A stretch of 23,867 nt of DNA from Actinomycetes bacterium (lineage in GTDB: Bacteria > Actinomycetota > Acidimicrobiia > Acidimicrobiales > RAAP-2). The notes beneath the pieces were generated by a model. That model worked only from the letters and a program-made list of their open reading frames with translations, was not told where the DNA came from and made no database searches. The position numbers and the translations under genes are program-made. Below, piece by piece: positions 7,465-18,762 of this stretch (positions are counted from its first letter, which is position 1; each line of letters begins with the position of its first letter). The stretch lies in contig JAJYXS010000057.1 in assembly GCA_021801615.1 (NCBI GenBank), forward strand, positions 1-23,867, read 5' to 3'.

Positions 7465-7482
7465 GACCGTGGCCGCACGGTC
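7465..7482. promoter_or_regulatory. Perfect 7-bp inverted repeat in the satP leader
   Basis: GACCGTG (7465-7471) and CACGGTC (7476-7482) flank a GCCG loop. This could be a DNA operator or an RNA hairpin in the satP 5' leader. It is not followed by a T-tract, so it does not look like a terminator. Confidence 0.4.
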
Positions 7483-7554
7483 TCTCGAGGGGGCCGGACG
7501 GGCGCGACCTGTGAGGTGCTGCGTCGTATCGAGCCCGTCCGGGGGACCGGCGGG

Positions 7555-7561
7555 AAGGAGG
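7555..7561 (+). promoter_or_regulatory. Strong Shine-Dalgarno fixing the satP start
   Basis: AAGGAGG lies 8 nt before ATG 7570. It decides against an upstream in-frame start that would translate the 21-bp repeat array. Confidence 0.85.
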
Positions 7562-7569
7562 CCCAAGAC

Positions 7570-8217
7570 ATGGCAACCACCTTCGAAGCGGCCAAGCCCG
7601 TGCAGCAGATGGAGATCGTCGGCGCCCCGACCGCCGCCGATCCCGCGCCGCTCGGACTGGCCGCCTTCGCGCTCACCACGTTCCTCCTCTCCGCGCACAA
7701 CGCGGGGTGGACAAAGGGGACCGGCCTCGACTGGCTGGGCTACGCCGTCGCCTACGGCGGAGCCTGCCAGCTGCTCGCCGGCATGTGGGAGTTCAAGAAC
7801 CGCAACGTCTTCGGCTGCACGGCGTTCTCGACGTACGGCGGCTTCTGGATCGGCCTCGGCCTGTGGGTCCTCTTGGCCGCGCCCCACGCGACCGGGCACA
7901 TGGCCACAAACGACCTGGGGTGGATCCTGCTCGCCTTCTTCATCTTCAACACCTACATGCTCTTGTGGAGCATGTTCGTGAACAAGGCCGTCCTGGCCGT
8001 GTTCTTCACGTTGGAGATCACCGAGCTGCTGCTCTTCATCGGGAACTTCGCGCACACAACGAACCTGGTGAAGGCCGGTGGGATCGTGGGCGTGATCACC
8101 GCGGCGTGCGCGTGGTACACGTCGGCCGCAGGGGTCGTGAACGGCATGGCCGGACGCCACATCTTGTTCGTCGGCAAGCCGATGAGCTTCCCGCAGGCTC
8201 GGGCGAGCCTGAGCTGA
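7570..8217 (+). CDS. satP: Acetate/succinate uptake transporter, GPR1/FUN34/YaaH (SatP) family
   Basis: The predicted product has 215 aa, the normal length for this family. Near the N-terminus is the family signature, here DPAPLGLAAFALTTFLLS (the first residue is usually Asn). Six hydrophobic segments follow, including GYAVAYGGACQLLAGMWEF with its conserved Gly/Gln/Glu residues, FSTYGGFWIGLGLWVLLA, FFIFNTYMLLWSMF, and a last pair ending in a short cytoplasmic tail. Family members are hexameric acetate (and sometimes succinate) channels or symporters in the inner membrane. Acetyl-CoA synthetase lies 183 bp downstream on the same strand, so imported acetate can be activated at once. The 336-bp upstream region holds LytTR-type sites and two palindromes, which suggests tight regulation by the adjacent two-component system. 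Whether the symbol matches an ortholog in this lineage is uncertain; the family assignment is firm. Confidence 0.92.
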   Translation: MATTFEAAKPVQQMEIVGAPTAADPAPLGLAAFALTTFLLSAHNAGWTKGTGLDWLGYAVAYGGACQLLAGMWEFKNRNVFGCTAFSTYGGFWIGLGLWVLLAAPHATGHMATNDLGWILLAFFIFNTYMLLWSMFVNKAVLAVFFTLEITELLLFIGNFAHTTNLVKAGGIVGVITAACAWYTSAAGVVNGMAGRHILFVGKPMSFPQARASLS

Positions 8218-8298
8218 GCGGCGTGCGCCGGTGCCGCCGGGCGGTGCCGCCTCGCGCGCAGGCGCGGCGCGGCCCGCTCGGCGGCGGGCGCACCCGAT

Positions 8299-8317
8299 TG
8301 CACAACCTCGTGTTGCA
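8299..8317. promoter_or_regulatory. Imperfect inverted repeat upstream of acs (possible operator)
   Basis: TGCACAAC (8299-8306) and GTGTTGCA (8310-8317) are inverted around CTC, with 6 of 8 positions paired. It lies in the 183-bp gap between the transporter and acetyl-CoA synthetase, about 85 bp before the acs start, in an otherwise very GC-rich stretch. It could mark a separate acs promoter. No good -10/-35 pair is visible. Confidence 0.3.
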
Positions 8318-8400
8318 GGAGCAGGATGGAGGGAGCCGGCGCGTGCCACGTGCCGGGCACCGACGGTCGGACCCTTGGTCGTGACCACCTGGAGGTGAAG

Positions 8401-10545
8401 ATGACGCCAGAGACCACAAAGGCCGCTGAGGCCGCCGAGGCCGAGGACCTGCAAGTCAGCGAGGCCCAGATCGCGGTTCACTGGAAGGAGGAGAACTTCT
8501 ACTACCCGCCGCCCAAGTTCATCGGGCAGGCGAACGCGTCGGACCCATCGATCCGTGACCGCTTCAGCGAGGACAAGTTCCCCGAATGCTTCAAGGAGTA
8601 CGCGGACCTCCTCACATGGGACGAGTACTGGCACACCACGCTCGACACCTCGAACCCGCCGTTCTGGCGCTGGTTCGTCGGCGGGAAGCTGAACGCCTCG
8701 TTCAACTGCGTCGACCGCCACGAGCGCACCCGGCCGAACCACGCGGCGCTCATCTTCGTCCCCGAGCTCGAGGAGGAAGAGACCCAGGTGATCACCTACC
8801 GCGAGCTCTACCGGCGGGTCAACGAGACCGCCGCGATGCTCTCGGAGTACTGCGGGCTGAAGGCCGGCGACCGGGTCACGCTCCACATGCCGATGGTCCC
8901 CGAGCTCCCGATCGTGATGCTCGCCTGCGCCCGTCTCGGCGTGATCCACTCCCAGGTCTTCGCCGGGTTCAGCGGCGCGGCCTGCGGCGGGCGGATCGCG
9001 GACTCCCAGAGCCGCTTTCTCATCACGATGGACGGCTACTACCGCAGCGGCACCCTCCTCGACCACAAGGAGAAGGCCGACGAGGCCGTCGAGCGGGCCA
9101 AGGAGGAGGGCCAGGAGGTCGACAAGGTCCTCGTGTACCGGCGCCACGCCGGCCAGTACGCCTCGAAGTCCCCGATGGTGGAGGGGCGGGACGTCTTCGT
9201 CGACGAGATCATGCCCCAGTACAAGGGCAAGCTCGTCGACCCGGTCTCGATGCCCGCCGAGGCGCCCCTGTTCATCATGTACTCCTCGGGCACCACCGGC
9301 CGCCCGAAGGGCTGCCAGCACTCGATCGGCGGCTACCTGGCGTACGTGACGGGGACCTCGAAGTACTACCAGGACATCCACCCCGACGACACCTACTGGT
9401 GCGCGGCGGACATCGGCTGGATCACCGGCCACTCCTACATCGTCTACGGCCCGCTGTCGCTCGGGACGACGAGCGTGATGTACGAGGGTGTGCCGACCTA
9501 CCCCGACGCCGGCCGCGCGTGGCGGATCGCCGAGCGCCTCGGCGTCAACATCTTCCACACCGCGCCGACCACGATCCGCATGCTCAGAAAGGTCGGCCCG
9601 ACAGAGCCGAAGAAGTACAACTACCACTTCAAGCACATGACGACGGTTGGCGAGCCCATCGAGCCGGACGTCTGGCGCTGGTACTACGAGGTGGTCGGCA
9701 AGGGCGAGGCGGTGATCGTCGACACCTGGTGGCAGACCGAGAACGGTGGGTTCCTCTGCTCGACCCTGCCCGGGCTCGAGCCGATGAAGCCGGGGAGTGC
9801 GGGCCCGGGCGTGCTCGGGATCTACCCCGTGATCTACGACGAGAACGGCGAGGAGGTGCCGAAGGGCTCGGGCCGGGCGGGGAACATCTGCATCCGCAAC
9901 CCCTGGCCCGGGATCTTCCAGACGATCTGGGGGGACCCCGACCGCTTCGTGGCGACCTACTACGCGAAGTACAACAAGGACCCGAAGAGCACGGACTGGC
10001 GCGACTGGCCGTACTTCGCCAACGACGGCGCCACCCAGGCTCCCGACGGCTACTTCCGGATCCTCGGGCGTGTCGACGACGTCATCAACGTCGCGGGCCA
10101 CCGCCTGGGCACCAAGGAGCTCGAGTCCGCGAGCCTGCTCGTCGAGGAGGTGGCCGAAGCGGCCGCGGTGCCCGTCGTCGACGAGCTGCGGGGCCGGGCG
10201 GTCGAGATGTACATCTCGCTCAAGCCCGGCGTGGCCGCCGGCGCCGACGTCGAGGAGAAGGTCGCCAAGGTGATCGAGACCGAGATCGGCAAGGTCGCCC
10301 GTCCGAAGAGCGTGTGGATCGTCCCGGACATGCCCAAGACCCGTTCGGGCAAGATCATGCGCCGGGTCATCGCCGGCATCTCCAATTTCACCGACGTCGG
10401 CGACATCACCACGCTCGCCAACCCCGAGGTGGTCGAGGAGATCCGGGCCCACGTCCAGGAGGTGAAGCAGGCACGCGGAGAGGTCCCCAAGGAGCTCTCC
10501 GAGAAGGAGGCCGAAGAGATCAAGGCGTTCGGTCAGGCGGAGTAG
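8401..10545 (+). CDS. acsA: Acetyl-CoA synthetase, AMP-forming
   Basis: The predicted product has 714 aa, somewhat longer than the common 650 because of N- and C-terminal charged extensions. It makes acetyl-CoA from acetate, ATP and CoA via acetyl-AMP. Visible motifs are the N-terminal ACAS block (DEYWHTTLDTSNPPFWRWF), the phosphate loop SSGTTGRPKG (295-304), ADIGWITGHSYIVYGPL, the acyl-pocket motif TWWQTE (442-447) and the hinge region GRVDDVINVAGHRLGT (556-571). Near the end, TRSGKIMRR carries Lys651, the lysine that is acetylated in Salmonella Acs. The pocket Trp favours acetate or propionate over longer acids. Two signature positions differ from the usual enterobacterial form (SSGTTGRPKGCQHS and TWWQTENGG), so this is a divergent clade. 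ATG 8401 follows GGAGGTGAAG; an upstream GC-rich ATG (8326) lacks an SD. It probably acts with the upstream transporter. Confidence 0.95.
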   Translation: MTPETTKAAEAAEAEDLQVSEAQIAVHWKEENFYYPPPKFIGQANASDPSIRDRFSEDKFPECFKEYADLLTWDEYWHTTLDTSNPPFWRWFVGGKLNASFNCVDRHERTRPNHAALIFVPELEEEETQVITYRELYRRVNETAAMLSEYCGLKAGDRVTLHMPMVPELPIVMLACARLGVIHSQVFAGFSGAACGGRIADSQSRFLITMDGYYRSGTLLDHKEKADEAVERAKEEGQEVDKVLVYRRHAGQYASKSPMVEGRDVFVDEIMPQYKGKLVDPVSMPAEAPLFIMYSSGTTGRPKGCQHSIGGYLAYVTGTSKYYQDIHPDDTYWCAADIGWITGHSYIVYGPLSLGTTSVMYEGVPTYPDAGRAWRIAERLGVNIFHTAPTTIRMLRKVGPTEPKKYNYHFKHMTTVGEPIEPDVWRWYYEVVGKGEAVIVDTWWQTENGGFLCSTLPGLEPMKPGSAGPGVLGIYPVIYDENGEEVPKGSGRAGNICIRNPWPGIFQTIWGDPDRFVATYYAKYNKDPKSTDWRDWPYFANDGATQAPDGYFRILGRVDDVINVAGHRLGTKELESASLLVEEVAEAAAVPVVDELRGRAVEMYISLKPGVAAGADVEEKVAKVIETEIGKVARPKSVWIVPDMPKTRSGKIMRRVIAGISNFTDVGDITTLANPEVVEEIRAHVQEVKQARGEVPKELSEKEAEEIKAFGQAE

Positions 10546-10583
10546 GGGCCGGCCGCCCACGCGCGGGGTCCGGGTGCCGCCAG

Positions 10584-10597
10584 GGAGCCCGGGCTCC
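10584..10597. promoter_or_regulatory. 14-bp perfect palindrome after acs
   Basis: GGAGCCCGGGCTCC is a perfect palindrome 38 bp after the acs stop and 3 bp before a TAACAT -10 candidate. It may be part of an acs terminator or an operator over the -35 region of the next promoter. There is no T-run and no loop, so a terminator is the weaker reading. Confidence 0.3.
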
Positions 10598-10600
10598 GCA

Positions 10601-10606
10601 TAACAT
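10601..10606 (+). promoter_or_regulatory. -10 candidate (TAACAT) for the DUF2510 gene
   Basis: TAACAT fits the actinobacterial TAnnnT -10 pattern. It ends 7 nt before GTG 10614, so transcription would begin at or next to that codon. No -35 consensus is visible. Confidence 0.45.
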
Positions 10607-10613
10607 CGTCGCC

Positions 10614-10664
10614 GTGGCGTTCGCCCTTGCGGGTCCGGCGGCAGGAAGGGTGCGTGTCGGGTGA
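10614..10664 (+). CDS. Candidate 16-codon leaderless upstream ORF
   Basis: GTG 10614 begins a 16-codon frame (MAFALAGPAAGRVRVG). Its TGA (10662-10664) overlaps the GTG start of the next gene (10661-10663) as GTGA, the classic translational-coupling overlap. A TAACAT box ends 7 nt upstream, so the mRNA could start at this GTG. The peptide is too short to judge by composition. This is a prediction from signal geometry only. Confidence 0.35.
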   Translation: MAFALAGPAAGRVRVG

Positions 10665-11194
10665 CCCCGGGTGACTGGCTGACCGTCTTCGGCGTCCTCG
10701 CCTTGATGTCGCTCGTGCCTGTCGTGTGGGCGATCGTCGACGTCGCGCGCCGGCCCGCCTGGCAGTTCTCCCCGGGCCGCAAGGTCATGTGGGGCGTCTC
10801 CCTCGGGATCGGTTGGCTGATCCTGTGGCCGGTCGCCCTGATCTCCTCGGTCGTGTACCTCACGGTCCTGCGCCGGCGGTTCCCGCCGTCCTCGGTAGGC
10901 CCGCCCGGCGGGCCCCGGCTGCCCCCCACCCGCGGCGGCTACGGCCCCGGCCAGTACGGGGGCCCGGGCCAGTACGGGGGCCCGGGCCAGTACGGGGGCG
11001 GGAGCCCGGCGCCGGGCGCGCCGCGCGCGCCGGGTCCCTACCCCGGCACCGGCCCCTCCGGCGGGTACGGCTACCCGCCCGAGCCCGTCGCGCCGCCCCA
11101 GCCGCTCCCCCCGGCAGGCTGGTACCCCGATCCCGCCGGGAGCGGCAAGGAGCGCTGGTGGGACGGGAAGGGGTGGTCCGACCACCTCCGCTGA
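10661..11194 (+). CDS. DUF2510 membrane protein
   Basis: The predicted product has 177 aa. Two hydrophobic segments (about residues 5-26 and 42-69) are followed by a Gly/Pro/Tyr/Gln-rich linker, with three GPGQYG repeats. The C-terminal DUF2510 motif comes last (GWYPDPAGSG, then RWWDGKGWSDHLR), a small Trp-rich module common at protein ends in Actinobacteria. The N-terminal part resembles a PLDc_N/phospholipase-like two-helix membrane anchor, but I cannot name it. GTG 10661 has AGGAAGGG about 10 nt upstream. The function of DUF2510 is not established. The gene is convergent with the phospholipase gene, 29 bp apart. Confidence 0.85.
   Translation: MTPGDWLTVFGVLALMSLVPVVWAIVDVARRPAWQFSPGRKVMWGVSLGIGWLILWPVALISSVVYLTVLRRRFPPSSVGPPGGPRLPPTRGGYGPGQYGGPGQYGGPGQYGGGSPAPGAPRAPGPYPGTGPSGGYGYPPEPVAPPQPLPPAGWYPDPAGSGKERWWDGKGWSDHLR
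10943..10996 (+). repeat. 18-bp tandem repeat (3 copies) in coding sequence
   Basis: Three units of GGCCC(C/G)GGCCAGTACGGG at 10943, 10961 and 10979 encode GPGQYG three times. The second and third copies are identical, which implies recent duplication in the flexible linker. Confidence 0.9.
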
Positions 11195-11223
11195 GCGTGG
11201 CGACCGCTGCGTTTCGCGGCCTG

Positions 11224-12612
11224 TCAGCAGCCCTCGTCCAAGAATCCGCCGGGCAGCGACGACGGGCGGACCCGCTCGTGGATCTCGTAGCCGGACCACC
11301 AGCGTGTCGCGTCGTGGGGGACCGGCAGGCCGAGCGCCTTTCGCTCGCTGAGCGCGTCCCGCACCACCCGCTTCAGCCGGGTGAGCGCGGCGAGGTCGCC
11401 CGCCTGGGTGCGCTGCGCGGACCAGAGCTCCTCTTCGCGGTGCCACGCCTGGGCACGAGCGACCACGATCGCGTCGGTGGCCTCCGCGGCCCGCTGCCTC
11501 GCGGCGGCGCCGATCCCGGCGGAGGTGTCCGCCGCGCGCATCCAGCCGTAGTCCATGTTGACGAGCATCAGCCCGCGGGCGACCTCAAACGGCCCGACCA
11601 CGTCGACGACCGGGTCGATCACGACGACCTCGGTCCCTTCGGGCAGCCGCGGGGTCAGGTTGGCGCGCTGGCGCTCCGCGAACGAGATCGCCCCGACCGC
11701 GCGCAGGAGCACAGCGGGCGCGCTCGCCTGCGCGTAGTCGAACTGGTCCGGCGGCGGATCGAGCGGCACCGCGAGCACCGCGTAGATCCGCCTCGCGCCG
11801 ACGGCCGCGGCCGCCGCGACGGGGATGTTGTCGATGATGCCTCCGTCCACGTAGGCGTCGCCGGCGAGGGGACGTGGGGGGAAGACCATCGGCACGCTCG
11901 CTGAGGCGATCACCCCGTCGATGACGTCGACAGGGCCGGCTGCCGCGCCTGCAAGGGGCGTCAGCGCGTCCCCTGCGACGATCGTGCCGTCCTGGGTGAC
12001 GTAGCGGAGCGCGCCGGCGCCGAGCGCGACCACCGACAGCCGGAGCTCGAGGCCCGGCCGGGCGATGAGCGAGGGGTCCACCGGCGCGATGCCTCGCCCT
12101 CCGTTTCGCAGTCGCTCTGCCAATGGATCGAGCGTGAGGAGCGAGCCCGTGCGGCCCTGCATCCGCCGCCGCGCCTTGCCGAGGCTCGGCAGGGCTCGCA
12201 GGACCTGGCCCGCGAGGCGCAGCGAGCGCCCGTGCGACGAGCGGGCGTCGCGGCGCGCCGCCTCGGGCATGCCGGGGAGAGGCGGGCGGGTGCTCTCCAC
12301 GACCCAGTAGTCGATGGCGCGTCCGAAGAGCGTCCCCTCGAGCGCCGCGACCCACGGCTGCTTGCCGAAGAGGAGGTCCGCCTTGGTCATCGCGAGCAGG
12401 TCGTCGCGCAGCTCCCGGGTGCGCTCGACGAGCTCCGCGCGGCCGCGCGCCTGGGCGAGCACGGCTGCGCAGATCGCTCCGGCGGAGGTCGCCGTGATCA
12501 CGTCGGGGACGACGCCCTCCTCCTCGACGAGGTAGGAGACCGCACCCGCTTCGAAGGCCCCCTTCGCCCCGCCGCCCGCGAGCACGAAGGCGGTCTTGGC
12601 CGAGGTCTCCAC
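11224..12612 (-). CDS. Patatin-like phospholipase / serine hydrolase
   Basis: The predicted product has 462 aa from GTG 12612. It opens with the patatin oxyanion loop GGGAKGAFEAG (residues 13-23). The nucleophile elbow is at ATSAGA (Ser43) and the catalytic Asp is in DGGIIDN (Asp256), so the Ser-Asp dyad of patatin-like lipases is complete. The usual GxSxG has Ala in place of its first Gly. A long insert (about 95-175) and a C-terminal helical extension (about 370-462, Ala/Arg-rich) surround the core. There is no signal peptide, so it is presumably cytoplasmic or membrane-peripheral and acts on lipid acyl esters; the substrate is unknown. The start is not certain: no strong SD precedes GTG 12612, and an in-frame TTG at 12651 is an alternative. 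It lies 98 bp downstream of the oxidase gene on the same strand. Confidence 0.85.
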   Translation of the reverse strand: METSAKTAFVLAGGGAKGAFEAGAVSYLVEEEGVVPDVITATSAGAICAAVLAQARGRAELVERTRELRDDLLAMTKADLLFGKQPWVAALEGTLFGRAIDYWVVESTRPPLPGMPEAARRDARSSHGRSLRLAGQVLRALPSLGKARRRMQGRTGSLLTLDPLAERLRNGGRGIAPVDPSLIARPGLELRLSVVALGAGALRYVTQDGTIVAGDALTPLAGAAAGPVDVIDGVIASASVPMVFPPRPLAGDAYVDGGIIDNIPVAAAAAVGARRIYAVLAVPLDPPPDQFDYAQASAPAVLLRAVGAISFAERQRANLTPRLPEGTEVVVIDPVVDVVGPFEVARGLMLVNMDYGWMRAADTSAGIGAAARQRAAEATDAIVVARAQAWHREEELWSAQRTQAGDLAALTRLKRVVRDALSERKALGLPVPHDATRWWSGYEIHERVRPSSLPGGFLDEGC

Positions 12613-12710
12613 GAACGGCCATTCTTGCCCGAGGACGACGGACCAGGGCAAGTCGCAGAGCCCGTGCCCCTGGGCCGCCTTTGCTTTGGAGGTGCCAGCG
12701 CCCGGGCTGC

Positions 12711-13880
12711 TCAGGACGCCTCGGATGGCCCCGAGGAGGCAGAGGAAATGCCGCTGCGGTCGGGGGGGAACGCCTCGAAGGGCGAAAGGACGGTGCCGGC
12801 CGTGAGGTGCTCGGCGATCGCCTCGGCGCTGATCGGCGCGAGCAGCAGGCCGTTGCGGTAGTGGCCCGTCGCGACGAGGAGCCCCGGCACTCGGGTCGCC
12901 CCAACGAACGGTGCGCCGTCCGGGGATCCCGGCCGCAGCCCCGCGAGGCACTCCACGTACTCCCAGTCGTCGGCCGAGGGGACGAGCAGGCGCGCGTCGT
13001 CGAGGAGCGAACGCAGCGCGCCCGCCTGCACGGTCGTGTCGAACCCGCGCTCTTCGACGGTCGCGCCGACCACGACGGAGCCGTCCGCGCGCGCGACCAG
13101 ATAGCGGTGCCGTCCGTAGACGTAGCCGCTCACGACATGGGAGAACACCTGGCGGCCCCCGGCCGCGCGGAGCCGCACCACGTGCCCCTTCACCGGGCGC
13201 ACCGCCGGGAGCACCCCGGCGGGCACCCCGCCGATCTGGGGCGTCCAGGCGCCCGCGGCGAGGACCGCCCAACGTCCCCGGACGACGTCGCCGCGCGCGG
13301 TGGCGACGCCCGCAACGGCGCCGTGCGCGTCGAGCTCGAGCGCGGCGGCCCGCTCGGCGATCGTCTGCACCCCGGCGCCCGCGCAGGCCTCGACGAGCGC
13401 CGTCATGAGGGCCCGGTTGTCGACCTGGTGATCTCCGGGCACGAGCACGCCGCTGTCGAGCGCGGGGGAGAGGAGGTCCACGACCGAGCGGCACTCGCTC
13501 GCCGACAGCGCGCTGGCCTCGCGACCGAGCGCTCGGTGCGCGGCGAGCAGTCCCTCGAGCGCCTCGCGGTCCGAGGCACAGAGCGCGACGGCGACGGCGC
13601 CGCAGGCCTGGAAGCCGGTGGCGAGCCCCGTCGCGGCCTCCAGGCGCGCCGCGAAGGCCGGCCAGCGATCGGCAGCGGCGCAGAAAAGGCGCGCGAGCGT
13701 CGGCCGCTCCGAGCTCGTCTCGGAGACCGGCGCCAGGATCCCGGCCGCGACCCAGCCAGCGCCACGGCCCGGGGCGGGGTCGACCAGGGCGATCGAGAGC
13801 CCCCGGCGGGCGGCCTCCCAGGCGGCGGAGAGCCCGATGACGCCCCCGCCCACGACGACGACGTCAGCCGTTCCTGCCAC
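12711..13880 (-). CDS. thiO: ThiO-type FAD-dependent glycine/D-amino-acid oxidase
   Basis: The predicted product has 389 aa. A Rossmann FAD-binding motif sits at the N-terminus (VVVVGGGVIGLSAAWEAARRG, ending in an acidic residue at LVDP). GAGWVAAGILAP, a typical ThiO segment close to the flavin, follows. The C-terminal signature GLRPGSPDGAPFVGATRVPG, then ATGHYRNGLLLAP, is the hallmark of glycine oxidase ThiO. ThiO oxidises glycine to iminoglycine for thiazole synthesis in thiamine biosynthesis. No other thiamine genes are adjacent, so a general D-amino-acid or amine oxidase role cannot be excluded. The start is GTG 13880. A TAGCAT box on the minus strand ends 6 nt before it and no SD is present, which suggests a leaderless mRNA. 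It is divergent from gltB. Confidence 0.87.
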   Translation of the reverse strand: MAGTADVVVVGGGVIGLSAAWEAARRGLSIALVDPAPGRGAGWVAAGILAPVSETSSERPTLARLFCAAADRWPAFAARLEAATGLATGFQACGAVAVALCASDREALEGLLAAHRALGREASALSASECRSVVDLLSPALDSGVLVPGDHQVDNRALMTALVEACAGAGVQTIAERAAALELDAHGAVAGVATARGDVVRGRWAVLAAGAWTPQIGGVPAGVLPAVRPVKGHVVRLRAAGGRQVFSHVVSGYVYGRHRYLVARADGSVVVGATVEERGFDTTVQAGALRSLLDDARLLVPSADDWEYVECLAGLRPGSPDGAPFVGATRVPGLLVATGHYRNGLLLAPISAEAIAEHLTAGTVLSPFEAFPPDRSGISSASSGPSEAS

Positions 13881-13886
13881 CGGCCG

Positions 13887-13892
13887 ATGCTA
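13887..13892 (-). promoter_or_regulatory. -10 candidate (TAGCAT) for leaderless thiO
   Basis: On the minus strand TAGCAT is followed by CGGCCG and then the GTG start. The 6-nt gap places the expected transcription start at the start codon, and no SD is present. Confidence 0.5.
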
Positions 13893-13913
13893 CGTCGGGC
13901 ACCGGGAGTCGGC

Positions 13914-13919
13914 TACGAT
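13914..13919 (+). promoter_or_regulatory. -10 candidate (TACGAT) for gltB
   Basis: TACGAT matches TAnnnT in the thiO/gltB divergent region and would give a leader of about 90 nt. The -35 region is not convincing. Confidence 0.3.
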
Positions 13920-13971
13920 GCGGGCAGCTCCAGGGCCAACGTCGTCCCCGGGCGCCTGTACCAGTTCGACC

Positions 13972-13992
13972 GGCACCGCCCGCCGCGGTGCC
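13972..13992 (+). promoter_or_regulatory. Hairpin in the gltB 5' leader
   Basis: GGCACCG (13972-13978) pairs perfectly with CGGTGCC (13986-13992) across a 7-nt loop. It ends 11 nt before the GAGGGA Shine-Dalgarno of gltB, so it could influence ribosome access or act in attenuation. No T-tract follows. Confidence 0.4.
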
Positions 13993-14016
13993 CCGAGCAG
14001 AGCGAGGGACGACGCA

Positions 14017-18713
<4,697 letters not shown>

Positions 18714-18723
<10 letters not shown>

Positions 18724-18762
18724 GTGCCGTGGGTGAGTGCCGTGGGTGAGTGCCGTGGGTGA
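18714..18762 (+). repeat. 13-bp tandem repeat at the gltB/gltD junction (3.8 copies)
   Basis: CCGTGGGTGAGTG is repeated exactly at 18714, 18727 and 18740, with a fourth 10-bp partial copy at 18753. The first copy contains the gltB stop (TGA 18721) and the last contains the gltD start (GTG 18755). Each copy supplies GTG and GGTGAG, so SD-like and start-like signals recur every 13 bp and change frame with each copy. Confidence 0.93.

Noticed and set aside
7192..7569. In-frame N-terminal extension of SatP through the 21-bp repeat
   Set aside because: AAGGAGG sits 8 nt before ATG 7570 and the family N-terminus begins there. The extension is low-complexity repeat translation.
5998..10929. Very long minus-strand open frame running through acs, satP and the kinase
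   Set aside because: Only the last quarter has kinase motifs. The rest is antisense to strongly supported plus-strand genes with SDs and is open only because of the high G+C.
13881..14016. TPP riboswitch upstream of thiO or a glutamine riboswitch upstream of gltB
   Set aside because: The conserved TPP core (CUGAGA and the following elements) is not visible. The thiO leader appears to have almost no length, and the gltB leader shows only a simple hairpin.
18737..18754. GTG 18737 or 18746 as the gltD start
   Set aside because: These add residues translated from the 13-bp repeat. Similarity to GltD begins at GTG 18755 (MGDPTGFM). They remain possible minor starts.
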